DNA of 64,000 nt from AR5 sp035762565 (GCA_035762565.1 DASTOJ010000268.1:1-64000); one strand, 5' to 3'. Counted from the first letter of the stretch, positions 16,797 to 25,149 are shown. The notes: generated from the letters alone by a model not told the origin. Numbers and translations: made by a program.

Positions 16797-17423
16797 ATGA
16801 AGATCGGAGTGCTGGCGCTGCAGGGCGACTTCGCCCTGCACGCCAGGGCGCTGGCCCGCTGCCGGTCCGACATCCAGGTCGTCGAGGTCCGCAAGCCCGG
16901 GCAGCTGGACGAGCTCGACGGGCTGATCATCCCAGGCGGCGAGAGCACGACGCTGCTCCACCTGATGGACACCTGGGGCTTCGTGCCCGCGCTCGAGACA
17001 TTCCACGCCGCCGGCCGGCCGGTGTTCGGCACCTGCGCGGGGGTGATCCTGACCGCCCGCGAGGTCAGCAGCCCCGCCCAGTTCTCGCTGGGGCTCATCG
17101 ACGTGGGCGTGGAGCGCAACGCCTACGGGCGGCAGCGGGACTCGTTCGAGGCCCACGGCACCGCGGTGCTGGACGGCCGCCCGGTGCCCGTCGAGATGGT
17201 GTTCATCCGGGCGCCGCGCATCCGCTGGGTGGGCGAGGGGGTGGAAACGCTCGCCCGCCACGGCGGCGACCCGGTGCTGGTCCAGCAGGGGAGCGTGCTG
17301 GCGGCTACCTTCCACCCCGAGCTGACGGACGACCCGACCGTCCACGAGTACTTCTGCCGGATGGTCATGCGGAGCCGAGGGGCGGGACGTCGAGACGCGC
17401 GCGAGGTTGAAGCCGGGTCATAA
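16797..17423 (+). CDS. pdxT: Pyridoxal 5'-phosphate synthase glutaminase, PdxT subunit
   Basis: A 208-residue glutamine amidotransferase that supplies ammonia to PdxS. It shows GVLALQGDFALH at the N-terminus, the PGGEST loop, the nucleophile cysteine in GTCAGVILTA and the His-Glu pair in FHPELTDD. The length is slightly above the common 190 because of a basic C-terminal tail. It follows pdxS by 6 bp in one operon. Confidence 0.96.
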   Translation: MKIGVLALQGDFALHARALARCRSDIQVVEVRKPGQLDELDGLIIPGGESTTLLHLMDTWGFVPALETFHAAGRPVFGTCAGVILTAREVSSPAQFSLGLIDVGVERNAYGRQRDSFEAHGTAVLDGRPVPVEMVFIRAPRIRWVGEGVETLARHGGDPVLVQQGSVLAATFHPELTDDPTVHEYFCRMVMRSRGAGRRDAREVEAGS

Positions 17424-17515
17424 CCGACGTTCTGAAACCCACTGGTGAATCAGCGTGAACCCGGGCGCTACCGTGACGCGGACACAGCCGGCGCTCGGGC
17501 GTCCACGGTGAGGCC

Positions 17516-17546
17516 TTGACAGCAGCCCAGGGCTCCGGAGTATCCT
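17516..17546 (+). promoter_or_regulatory. Candidate promoter of the 2-oxoacid oxidoreductase operon
   Basis: TTGACA (17516-17521) and TATCCT (17541-17546) with a 19-bp spacer, longer than ideal, which suits an activator-dependent or repressed promoter. It overlaps the start of the palindromic operator. Confidence 0.5.
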
Positions 17547-17568
17547 CTGGTCGGACCACCGGACCAGA
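17546..17568 (+). promoter_or_regulatory. Palindromic operator, FadR/GntR type
   Basis: TCTGGTC, 9 nt, GACCAGA is a perfect inverted repeat and contains the inner palindrome TGGTCGGACCA (17548-17558). TGGTC-N-GACCA is the kind of site bound by FCD-domain GntR regulators. Such a regulator is encoded at 24250 at the end of the same gene cluster. The site covers the start-point region of the promoter. Confidence 0.5.
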
Positions 17569-17598
17569 AGTTCCCCGGCCCCTCACGGAGGAGCGTGT

Positions 17599-18825
17599 AT
17601 GGCAGCCCTGATCTGCGAAGTCGTCTACCGCGGCATCTTCCAGAAGAACCTCGCCGCCCGCATCGTGCGCGGCATCGTCCTGTCGGCTCGAAAATCCGAC
17701 CGATGGGGCATCGCCTTCGGCCGCTACGGCGACAGCCCCCAGCGCAACGGCATCCCCGCCAAGGACTTCGCCATCGTCGCCGACAGCAAGGAAGAGCTCG
17801 AGCAGAACATGGCCCGCTACGAGCCCAAGCACGTGGACGTCACCATCTGCGTGGACGACACGCTCAGCAAGGGCGTGGAGTCGTGGGCCTGGTACGGGCT
17901 GCAGCCGATCAACCGGCTGACCGTTCCGACCGGCACGGTGCTGATGACGTCGCTGCAGTCGTTCGACGAGCTGCTGGAGGACATCCACAAGAAGGACGCG
18001 CCCTACAAGCTGGCACTGATCCGGGCCAAGGCGTCGTTCTCGGGGCTGTGGGTCTACAAGGAGGACCACACCGAGGTCCGCGTCCTCGGTGCGCTGGCGA
18101 AGATCGCCCCGTCGTTCCTGAAGCTGGAGGGCGTGTGCGAGGCCATCGCCGAGATGGAGTGGGGTTCCGACCTCAAGGTCGCCTCCGCCCGCAAGGCCTA
18201 CGACCGGCTGGAGACGCGGGAGGTGAAGCTCACCGAAGGCAACGCGGAGATCCCGTACTCCTTCGAGATGCCCAAGTGGTGGGAGATGCGCGAGGGCGTC
18301 ACCATCCCGGCCATCCCCATCGGCAAGCCCAAGGAGGGCGGCCAGGGGTACGTGCCCGAGCGCAACCCGTACTTCAAGAAGTTCACGACGCGCACGATGC
18401 GTCCGGTGATCGACTTCGACACCTGCGTGAAGTGCAACCTCTGCTGGATCTCCTGCCCCGACTCCGTGTTCGACGTCATGCCCGACGGCACCTTCGACGC
18501 GGCCATGGAGGCGTGTTGCGGCTGCGGGGTCTGCGAGGCAGTGTGCCCCGTCGAGCACTGCATCACGATGGTCAACGAGGCTGCGTTCGAGGACAACGCC
18601 AGCCAGTGGGACATGTGGAAGAAGGACAAGGCGGCCTACAAGGCCTGGATGCTGGCCAAGATCGGCGACAAGAAGACGACGGTCCGTTCGCACGGCTTCC
18701 GCTTCCGCGGCCAGTACGAAGAGGAGCTGAAGCAGGACCTCGACGTCGGCGGCGTGGAGATCACGGCGGGCATCCCGGGCGAGAACGCGCAGCACAAGAC
18801 GGCCGGGACGTTCGAGGGGGCGTAG
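17599..18825 (+). CDS. 2-oxoacid:ferredoxin oxidoreductase, fused gamma-delta subunit (probable oxalate oxidoreductase)
   Basis: A 408-residue protein. Residues 1-205 are the gamma domain (GIFQKNLAARIVRGIVLSAR, ICVDDTLSKGVESWAWYGL). A linker is followed by a delta ferredoxin domain near residue 270 with two 4Fe-4S motifs, CVKCNLCWISCP and CCGCGVCEAVCP. The fused gamma-delta arrangement is that of oxalate oxidoreductase; many pyruvate oxidoreductases keep these as separate subunits or one long chain. It passes electrons from the TPP centre of the beta subunit to ferredoxin. A good Shine-Dalgarno (CGGAGGAG) precedes ATG 17599. It is the first gene of the operon. Confidence 0.85.
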   Translation: MAALICEVVYRGIFQKNLAARIVRGIVLSARKSDRWGIAFGRYGDSPQRNGIPAKDFAIVADSKEELEQNMARYEPKHVDVTICVDDTLSKGVESWAWYGLQPINRLTVPTGTVLMTSLQSFDELLEDIHKKDAPYKLALIRAKASFSGLWVYKEDHTEVRVLGALAKIAPSFLKLEGVCEAIAEMEWGSDLKVASARKAYDRLETREVKLTEGNAEIPYSFEMPKWWEMREGVTIPAIPIGKPKEGGQGYVPERNPYFKKFTTRTMRPVIDFDTCVKCNLCWISCPDSVFDVMPDGTFDAAMEACCGCGVCEAVCPVEHCITMVNEAAFEDNASQWDMWKKDKAAYKAWMLAKIGDKKTTVRSHGFRFRGQYEEELKQDLDVGGVEITAGIPGENAQHKTAGTFEGA

Positions 18826-18856
18826 CCCGCTCGATCCAGGAAAGGGAGACACGAGC

Positions 18857-20086
18857 ATGGCAGTCGTGACCAAGGCGGCCCCGGCCGCGTCCGACGAGAA
18901 AGAGCTTCTCATCTCCGGCAGCGAAGCGGTGGCCGAGGGCCTCACCCTCGCCGACATCGACGTCGTCACCGGCTATCCCATCCGGCCGTACGACACGGTC
19001 ATCCAGGCCATCGCCAAGAAGATCTCCGGCGGCCAGCTGGTCGCCGAGTACATCGTCGCCGAGGGCGAGCACAGCCAGTTCGAGATCGTCAAGCACGCCT
19101 CCACGGTCGGCGCCCGCGTCTTCTGCGGCTCCTCGGGCGTCGGCTGGGCCTATGCGATGGAGTGCCTGGTCGTCACGCCGCCGCTGCGGGTGCCGATGGT
19201 CTGCCTCGTCGGCAACCGCGCGCTCGACGATCCCGGCGCCTTCGGCGTCGAGCACAACGACGCGCTGTTCGTGCGCGACCTGGGCTGGATGCTGGTGTGG
19301 ATCGATACGTCGCAGGAGGCGATCGACACCACGCTGATCGGCTACCGGGTGGCCGAGGACCGGCGGGTGTTCCTCCCGCTGGCGATCTCGGCCGACGGCG
19401 CGTTCCTGACGCATTCCCAGGCGCTGACCCTGGTGCCGTCCAAGGCGAAGGTCGACAAGTTCCTGCCGCGCTACGACCGCGGCGATCTCCTGCTGCACCC
19501 CGATAATCCCATCACGGTGGCCCCCCAGGCCAACGAGGACTGGGTCATCGAGATCCGCCGCCAGAACGACGAGGCGATGAAGCGGGCCTCCACCGTGATC
19601 GAGGAGGCCTACGCCGACTTCCGCAAGGTCTTCGGCCGCGGCCCCGAGAACCCGTGGTTCGAGGAGTACATGACCGACGACGCCGAGATCATCCTGGTCG
19701 GCATGGGCACGATCTCGCTGCCGATGAAGGTCGGGATCCGCAACATGCGCGCGCAGGGCAAGAAGGTCGGTCTCGTCCGACTCCGGTGGTTCCGACCCTT
19801 CCCGACCGAGAAGCTGGTCGCGGTCCTCTCGAAGGCCAACGCGATCGGCGTCGTCGACCGCGACTATTCCTTCGGCTCGCCGTTCAATTCGGGTGTGGTG
19901 GCCAACGAGATCCGGGCCGCCCTGTACAACGCCGCCACCCGGCCGCCGCTGCTGTCCTTCATCTGCGGCCTCGGCGGCCGCGAGGTGACGCTGGAGGACG
20001 TCTACAAGGCCGCCGACCTGTGTTACGCTGCCGCGAATTCCGGCAAGTCCGAGGCCAGGACGCTCTGGCTCGGCGTCCGCGAATAG
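18857..20086 (+). CDS. 2-oxoacid:ferredoxin oxidoreductase alpha subunit, oxalate oxidoreductase type
   Basis: A 409-residue alpha subunit. The motif that is YPITPS in pyruvate:ferredoxin oxidoreductases reads GYPIRPYDT here, placing Arg43 where Thr binds the pyruvate carboxylate. GNRALDDPGAFGVEHND follows, with Arg121, Asp124 and Phe129. Recalled residues of the Moorella oxalate oxidoreductase active site (Arg31, Arg109 and a switch loop with Asp112 and Phe117) line up with a constant offset of 12. This supports oxalate as substrate: oxalate to two CO2 with ferredoxin reduction. The downstream beta subunit carries TPP. Function is inferred, not proven. Confidence 0.8.
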   Translation: MAVVTKAAPAASDEKELLISGSEAVAEGLTLADIDVVTGYPIRPYDTVIQAIAKKISGGQLVAEYIVAEGEHSQFEIVKHASTVGARVFCGSSGVGWAYAMECLVVTPPLRVPMVCLVGNRALDDPGAFGVEHNDALFVRDLGWMLVWIDTSQEAIDTTLIGYRVAEDRRVFLPLAISADGAFLTHSQALTLVPSKAKVDKFLPRYDRGDLLLHPDNPITVAPQANEDWVIEIRRQNDEAMKRASTVIEEAYADFRKVFGRGPENPWFEEYMTDDAEIILVGMGTISLPMKVGIRNMRAQGKKVGLVRLRWFRPFPTEKLVAVLSKANAIGVVDRDYSFGSPFNSGVVANEIRAALYNAATRPPLLSFICGLGGREVTLEDVYKAADLCYAAANSGKSEARTLWLGVRE

Positions 20087-20098
20087 GAGACCACGGCC

Positions 20099-21130
20099 AT
20101 GGCTGAGGCGACCACGTTCGGGAACGCGACCCAGATCCTGGAACCGTTCCGGGGCATCAAGAAGGTCACGATCGAGGAGTACTTCACGTCGGGCCACCGG
20201 ACCTGCCAGGGCTGCGAGTCCGCGCTCGTCATGAAGCTGATGGTGAAGGCCTCGGGCCCGCGCACCATCGTGCTGGGCTCGACCGGATGCATGTACGTCG
20301 CCAACACGACGTATTACACGACGCCGTGGGTGGTGCCGTGGATGCACACGCAATTGGGCTCGTCAGGATCAGCAGCACTCGGCACCGCGGCTGGACTGAA
20401 AGCTCTCATGAAGAAGGGCAAGATGAAGGCCGAGCCGATCAACGTCATCGCCTTCTGCGGCGACGGCGGCGGCGCCGACATGGGCCTCAACGGCATCTCG
20501 GCGACCTTGACCCACAAGGAGTACAATTGCCTGATCCTGCTGTACGACAACGAGAGCTACGCCAACACGGACATCCAGGTATCCGGGATGTCCCCCTACG
20601 GCGCCCACACCACGTTCAGTCCGCCCGGCAAGGTCAAGCGCATCATGCACACCCGCTGGAAGAAGAACATGGCCGGCATGATGGCGGCCGGCCATCCGGA
20701 GTGCCGGTACGTGGCCACCGTGTGCGCCTCCTACGCCGTGGAGATGATGAACAAGGTCCGCCGCGCGCTGACCATCGGCGGCCCCACCTTCATCCACTCG
20801 CTCGACCCGTGCCCGAAGGGCTGGGACTACGACCCGATGCTCAGCCACGAGCAGGGCGAGCTGGCCATCGAGACCGGCATCTTCCCGCTCTACGAGGTCG
20901 AGGACGGCGTGCTGAAGTACTACGGCAAGACGAAGGCCATCGTGGAGGGCCGGCCCCGCAAGCCCGTGCGCGAGTACCTGCTCAAGCAGGGGCGGTTCGC
21001 GCACTTCACCGAGGAGGACCTGGCGTACTTCCAGGCCAAGGTCGACGAGATGTGGGACAAGTGGGAGGTCCCGGGCGTCGTGCCCTTCCGGCGGTTCGAC
21101 GCCGCCAAGGCCGCCCTGAGCGTGAGGTAG
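20099..21130 (+). CDS. 2-oxoacid:ferredoxin oxidoreductase beta (TPP) subunit
   Basis: A 343-residue beta subunit, 12 bp after the alpha gene. The TPP/Mg motif starts at CGDGGGADMGLNGI and ends at YDNESYANTDIQVSG. Cysteines for the proximal 4Fe-4S cluster are CQGC near residues 36-39, GCMY near 64 and DPCPKGW near 238. It completes an alpha/beta/gamma-delta enzyme with no CoA-ligase or other extra domain, as in oxalate oxidoreductase. A strong hairpin terminator lies after it, before the transporter genes. Confidence 0.85.
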   Translation: MAEATTFGNATQILEPFRGIKKVTIEEYFTSGHRTCQGCESALVMKLMVKASGPRTIVLGSTGCMYVANTTYYTTPWVVPWMHTQLGSSGSAALGTAAGLKALMKKGKMKAEPINVIAFCGDGGGADMGLNGISATLTHKEYNCLILLYDNESYANTDIQVSGMSPYGAHTTFSPPGKVKRIMHTRWKKNMAGMMAAGHPECRYVATVCASYAVEMMNKVRRALTIGGPTFIHSLDPCPKGWDYDPMLSHEQGELAIETGIFPLYEVEDGVLKYYGKTKAIVEGRPRKPVREYLLKQGRFAHFTEEDLAYFQAKVDEMWDKWEVPGVVPFRRFDAAKAALSVR

Positions 21131-21170
21131 CGCCGGGCGCGGATTGGGTGACGCCCCGGTCACCGCGGCA

Positions 21171-21208
21171 GGGGTCGGGCGCGGAACGGCGCCCGACCCC
21201 GCCGTGTT
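21171..21208 (+). terminator. Strong intrinsic terminator after the beta subunit gene
   Basis: A 12-bp perfect stem GGGGTCGGGCGC / GCGCCCGACCCC with a 6-nt loop, followed by GCCGTGTTTT. A second small hairpin (GGTGAC / GTCACC) lies just upstream. It should reduce, but may not abolish, read-through into the transporter genes. Confidence 0.7.
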
Positions 21209-21243
21209 TTATCGACACACCTTTTGGGGGAGGAGGGCACGTC

Positions 21244-22218
21244 ATGAGACATCATCGTCTCGCGTCCGCTCTGCTGATCGGGGTCCTCGCGCTCGCTGCC
21301 GCGCTCCCGGCCCAGGCCTGGGAGCCCTCCAAGCCGATCGAGTTCGTCATCCCGGCCGGCACCGGGGGCGGGGCGGACCAGATGGCCCGCCTGATCGCCG
21401 GCCTCGCCGAGAAGCACAAGCTGACCCCCCGGCCCATCATCGTCGTGAACAAGTCCGGCGGGGCTGGCGCCGAGGGCTTCCTGCACGTCAAGGCCAAGAA
21501 GGGCGACGAGCACACGATCATCATCACGCTCTCCAACCTCTTCACCACGCCGCTGGCGACGGGCACGCCGTTCAACTGGCGCGACTTCACGCCGGTGGCC
21601 CGCCTGGCCCTCGACCGCTTCATCCTGTGGGTGAACGCCGAGACCCCCTACAAGACGGCCAAGGAGTACGTGGCGGCGGTCAAGGACAAGCCCGGGATGA
21701 AGATGGGCGGCACCGGCTCCAAGCAGGAGGACCAGATCATCACGGTCCAGCTGGAGCAGGCGCTCGGTCTCAAGTTCACCTACGTGCCGTTCAAGGGCGG
21801 CGGCGAGGTGTGCGTCAACCTCGTCGGCAAGCACGTGGACTCCACGGTCAACAACCCGGCCGAGTGTGTGAGCCACTGGAAGGCCGGCCGGGTGCGCCCG
21901 CTGGCGGTGTTCGACCCCGAGCGCATCCCCGACGCCGACTGGAAGGAGATCCCGACCATCCGGGAGGCGCTGGGCGCGAGCATCGCCTACAACATGCTGC
22001 GGGGGATCTTCGGGCCGCCCGACATGCCCAAGCCGGCGGTGGACTGGTACATCGCCTTCCTGCGCAAGGTCAGTGACACGCCGGAGTTCAAGGACTACCT
22101 GAGCAAGGGCGCGCTCAGGCCCGCCTTTGCGACCGGGGCGGAGTACGCCAAGTGGGTGGAGGAGAACGAGAAGCTGCACAAGGACCTCATGGAGAAGGGC
22201 GGGCTCGTTCAGAAATAG
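21244..22218 (+). CDS. tctC: TctC/Bug-type periplasmic substrate-binding protein
   Basis: A 324-residue protein with a signal peptide cut near AQA-WEPSKPI. The mature part begins with IEFVIPAGTGGGADQMARLIAGL and NKSGGAGAEGFLHVK, the hallmarks of tripartite tricarboxylate transporter binding proteins, which bind carboxylates between two lobes. A rich Shine-Dalgarno (GGGGGAGGAGGG) lies before ATG 21244. With the next two genes it forms a full TTT system. Placement after the oxidoreductase suggests that its ligand is the substrate, possibly oxalate. Confidence 0.9.
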   Translation: MRHHRLASALLIGVLALAAALPAQAWEPSKPIEFVIPAGTGGGADQMARLIAGLAEKHKLTPRPIIVVNKSGGAGAEGFLHVKAKKGDEHTIIITLSNLFTTPLATGTPFNWRDFTPVARLALDRFILWVNAETPYKTAKEYVAAVKDKPGMKMGGTGSKQEDQIITVQLEQALGLKFTYVPFKGGGEVCVNLVGKHVDSTVNNPAECVSHWKAGRVRPLAVFDPERIPDADWKEIPTIREALGASIAYNMLRGIFGPPDMPKPAVDWYIAFLRKVSDTPEFKDYLSKGALRPAFATGAEYAKWVEENEKLHKDLMEKGGLVQK

Positions 22219-22219
22219 G

Positions 22220-22681
22220 ATGCGCGCCGCCGATCTCATCACGGCCGGCGTGTTGATGCTGCTGGGCGGCGCCGTGGTCTCCGACGCCGTCCGGCTCGGC
22301 GTCGGCTGGGGCGTGGAGGGTCCGCGCAGCGGCTTCTTCCCGTTCTGGCTCGCCATGGTCATGCTGGCGACCTGCGCGGCCATCGTCGTCCAGTCCCTGC
22401 GGCGCGCCGGCGGCCGTCCGTTCGTCACCCGGGCGGCGGCGGCGCCGGTGCTGGCGGTGCTGCTCCCAGCGGTCGCCATGGTCCTCGCGACCCAGTTCGT
22501 CGGCCTGTACGTCGCCTCGGGCCTCTACATGGGCTTCTACATGCGCTGGGTCGGCCGTCACGCCTGGCCGGTGACGCTCGGTCTGGCGGTGGCGATTCCC
22601 GTCGTCACGTTCCTCGTCTTCGAGCGGTGGTTCCTGGTGCCGATGCCCAAGGGCCCGCTCGAGACCTGGCTCGGCTACTGA
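22220..22681 (+). CDS. tctB: TctB small membrane subunit of TTT transporter
   Basis: A 153-residue membrane protein with four predicted helices. It has the N-terminal DLITAGVLMLLGGAVV segment, GPRSGFFPFWLAMVM and a C-terminal FERWFLVPMPKGPLETWLGY typical of TctB. The start codon lies one base after the tctC stop. TctB is the small subunit that pairs with TctA for sodium-coupled uptake. Confidence 0.88.
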   Translation: MRAADLITAGVLMLLGGAVVSDAVRLGVGWGVEGPRSGFFPFWLAMVMLATCAAIVVQSLRRAGGRPFVTRAAAAPVLAVLLPAVAMVLATQFVGLYVASGLYMGFYMRWVGRHAWPVTLGLAVAIPVVTFLVFERWFLVPMPKGPLETWLGY

Positions 22682-22684
22682 GCG

Positions 22685-24214
22685 ATGGGGCTGGAGAACC
22701 TGGCCCTCGGCTTCCAGGTCGCGCTCACGCCCTTCAACCTCTTCGTGGCGGTGATGGGCATCACGCTCGGCACCATCATCGGCGTGCTGCCCGGGCTAGG
22801 CGGCGCCAACGGCGTCGCCATCCTGCTGCCGCTGACCTTCACGATGCCGCCGACCTCGGCGATCATCCTGCTGACCTCCATCTACTGGGGCGCGCTCTTC
22901 GGTGGAGCGATCACCTCCGTGCTGTTCAACATCCCGGGCGAGCCGTGGTCGGTGGCGACCACGTTCGACGGCTATCCGCTGGCCCGGCAGGGGCAGGGCG
23001 GGCAGGCGCTCACCGCCGCCTTCACCTCGTCGTTCGTCGGCGCCTTCTTCTCGATCGTGCTGATCACGTTCTTCGCGCCGCTGCTGGCCGAGATCGCGCT
23101 GAAATTCGGACCGCCGGAGTTCTTCGCCATCCAGCTCCTGACCTTTTCGTCGTTCGTCGGCCTGGGCGGGGGCAACCCGCTCAAATCGCTGGTCACCATC
23201 CTGCTCGGCTTCATCATGGCCTCGGTCGGCCTCGACATCGTGACCGGCCAGCTCCGCCTCACCTTCGGGGTCACCGATCTCATGAAGGGCTTCGACTTCA
23301 TCGTGGCCGTGATCGGGCTGTTCGGCATCGGGGAGATCCTTCTGTCGGTCGAGGCGGGGCTGACGTTCCGCGGCGCGCGGACGGGGATGAACGCTCGCGT
23401 CGTGTTCCAGACCTGGCGTGTGCTCCCGCGCTACTGGCGCACGTTCGTGCGCGGCTCGTTCATCGGCTTCTGGATGGGCTTCAAGCCGGGGGGCGCAACG
23501 CCGGCCTCGTTCATGAGCTACGCCTTCGCCAAGCGCTTCTCGCCAAACGCCGCGCGCTTCGGCAAGGGCGAGCTGGAGGGGGTCGTCGCGCCGGAGACGG
23601 CCGCCCACGCCGCCGGCGTGGCGGCGATGCTGCCGATGATCACGCTGGGGATCCCCGGCTCGCCGACCGCGGCCGTCATGCTCGGCGGGCTCATCATCTG
23701 GGGGCTGCAGCCCGGTCCCATGCTGTTCAAGGAACAGCCGGAGTTCGTCTGGGGGCTCATCGCCTCCATGTACACCGGCAATGTCATCGGGGTGCTGCTG
23801 GTCCTGGCGTTCGTGCCGCTGTTCGCGGCCATCCTCCGGATCCCGTTCGCGATCCTGACGCCGCTGATCGTCGTGGTCTGCGCGATCGGCTCCTACGCCG
23901 TGCACAACAGCATGATCGACATCTGGTACATGCTGATCTTCGGTGTCATGGGCTACGTCTTCAAGAAGCTCGACTATCCCCTGGCCCCGCTCGTCCTGGC
24001 GCTCGTGCTCGGCGACCTGGCCGAGAACGCGCTGCGCCAGAGCCTGATCATGTCGCAGGGGTCGCTGGCGATCTTCTTCACCCGGCCCATCGCCGGCGTC
24101 ATCAACGCGCTGGCCCTGCTGTTCTTCCTGCTGCCGGTGCTCACGCCGTGGTGGCGGCGCCTGCGCGGCGCGCCGGCGGCCACCCCTGTCGCGCCCCGGC
24201 CCCGAGTGCGATGA
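22685..24214 (+). CDS. tctA: TctA large membrane subunit of TTT transporter
   Basis: A 509-residue permease with about 12 helices. Conserved TctA features are GTIIGVLPGLGGANGVAILLPLTF, YWGALFGGAITSVLFNIPGE and the mirrored second-half motif AAMLPMITLGIPGSPTAAVMLGGL. The two-fold repeated signature forms the substrate path. Three bases separate it from tctB. The 3' end overlaps an in-frame ATG (24211) that is not the best start for the regulator downstream. Confidence 0.93.
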   Translation: MGLENLALGFQVALTPFNLFVAVMGITLGTIIGVLPGLGGANGVAILLPLTFTMPPTSAIILLTSIYWGALFGGAITSVLFNIPGEPWSVATTFDGYPLARQGQGGQALTAAFTSSFVGAFFSIVLITFFAPLLAEIALKFGPPEFFAIQLLTFSSFVGLGGGNPLKSLVTILLGFIMASVGLDIVTGQLRLTFGVTDLMKGFDFIVAVIGLFGIGEILLSVEAGLTFRGARTGMNARVVFQTWRVLPRYWRTFVRGSFIGFWMGFKPGGATPASFMSYAFAKRFSPNAARFGKGELEGVVAPETAAHAAGVAAMLPMITLGIPGSPTAAVMLGGLIIWGLQPGPMLFKEQPEFVWGLIASMYTGNVIGVLLVLAFVPLFAAILRIPFAILTPLIVVVCAIGSYAVHNSMIDIWYMLIFGVMGYVFKKLDYPLAPLVLALVLGDLAENALRQSLIMSQGSLAIFFTRPIAGVINALALLFFLLPVLTPWWRRLRGAPAATPVAPRPRVR

Positions 24215-24249
24215 TCGTGCGGAGCGAGCCCGGGCTCGAAGGAGGCCGC

Positions 24250-24969
24250 ATGGATCTGGCGCCCATCAAGTCGACGCGGATCTACGAGGAGATCGTCCGG
24301 CAGGTCAAGGCGATGATCGCCGAGGGGAAGGTCAAGGGCGGCGACCGCCTGCCGCCGGAGCGGGACCTCGCCGAGAAATTCGTGGTGAGCCGCACCTCGG
24401 TGCGCGAGGCGCTGCGGGCGCTGGAGAGCCTGGGCCTGGTCGAGATCCGGCCGGGCGAGGGGACGTTCGTGCGCCAGGTCTCCATCGAGTCCCTGATCGA
24501 GCCGCTGGCGCTGCTGATGGTCTCCCAGCGCGAGGCCATCGGCGAGCTGTTCGAGGCGCGCCGGCTGCTGGAGCCGTCACTGGCGGCGCTGGCCGCCGAG
24601 CGGGCCACGCCCGAGGAGCTCCACGAGATGGAGCGGATCCTCGAGGCGCAGGCCGGCGAGGTCGCGGCTGGCCGCACCGGGCTGGCGCAGGACGCGCAGT
24701 TCCACGCCGCCATCGGGGCCGCCGCCCACAATCGCGCGATCACGCGGATCGCCCACGCGATCATGGACCTGCTGACCCAGAGCCGCGAGGAGTCCCTCAA
24801 CACGCCGGGCCGCCCGACGCGCTCGCACGAGGACCATCGTCGCGTGCTGGCGGCGATCGGCGCGCGCGACGCCGAGGGCGCCCGCCGAGCGATGCTCGAG
24901 CACATCTCGGCCGTGGAGAGCCTCGTGCTCGGTGCCGACGGCGATCTACAGCGCCGCCGCCCGGCTTGA
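24250..24969 (+). CDS. FCD-domain GntR-family (FadR-like) regulator
   Basis: A 239-residue regulator. Residues 10-75 are the winged helix (GDRLPPERDLAEKFVVSRTSVREALRALESLGLVEIRPGEGTF). The remainder is a helical FCD domain with metal-ligand candidates in AQDAQFHAAIG, SHEDHRRVL and MLEHI. The start at 24250 is favoured by AAGGAGG. FCD regulators usually sense small organic acids and control the adjacent catabolic genes. It closes the carboxylate cluster and probably binds the TGGTC-N-GACCA palindrome at 17546-17568. Confidence 0.88.
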   Translation: MDLAPIKSTRIYEEIVRQVKAMIAEGKVKGGDRLPPERDLAEKFVVSRTSVREALRALESLGLVEIRPGEGTFVRQVSIESLIEPLALLMVSQREAIGELFEARRLLEPSLAALAAERATPEELHEMERILEAQAGEVAAGRTGLAQDAQFHAAIGAAAHNRAITRIAHAIMDLLTQSREESLNTPGRPTRSHEDHRRVLAAIGARDAEGARRAMLEHISAVESLVLGADGDLQRRRPA

Positions 24970-24994
24970 CCTCGACGGCAGCGCTCCGTATACT
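24966..24994 (+). promoter_or_regulatory. Strong sigma-70 promoter of a tiny transcription unit
   Basis: TTGACC (24966-24971), 17-bp spacer, TATACT (24989-24994). The start point would be near 25001, only a few bases before ATG 25005. It is the best sigma-70 match in this part of the window. Confidence 0.65.
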
Positions 24995-25004
24995 CCACCG
25001 CACC

Positions 25005-25091
25005 ATGAAACGCTCGACTCCGCGCGTGCTGTCGCTGGGAGTAGTAATTATCCTGGCGCTGCCGGGCCTGCCCGGAGCATCCACGGACTAG
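25005..25091 (+). CDS. Candidate 28-residue hydrophobic peptide
   Basis: A 28-codon frame opening MKRSTPRVLSLGVVIILALP, with a basic N-terminus and a hydrophobic core, like a small membrane peptide or a bare signal sequence. It follows a strong promoter so closely that its mRNA would be leaderless, and is followed by two hairpins and a terminator. It could be a leader peptide, a small membrane protein, or by chance an open frame in a small RNA of about 185 nt. No family was recognised. Confidence 0.35.
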   Translation: MKRSTPRVLSLGVVIILALPGLPGASTD

Positions 25092-25105
25092 CGCTCCGAG
25101 GGATG

Positions 25106-25130
25106 CCACGGGCAGGGCGCCCGCCCGTGG
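25106..25130 (+). promoter_or_regulatory. Hairpin that can compete with the downstream terminator
   Basis: CCACGGGC (25106-25113) pairs with GCCCGTGG (25123-25130). The same 3' arm can also pair with CCACGGG at 25153-25159, the 5' arm of the terminator. That is an attenuator-like arrangement. Confidence 0.4.
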
Positions 25131-25149
25131 CGATCGAGCGATGATCGAG

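Noticed and set aside
17599..21130. Plain pyruvate:ferredoxin oxidoreductase
   Set aside because: The YPITPS motif is replaced by YPIRPY and the switch-loop residues fit the oxalate enzyme; pyruvate is kept only as a less likely alternative.
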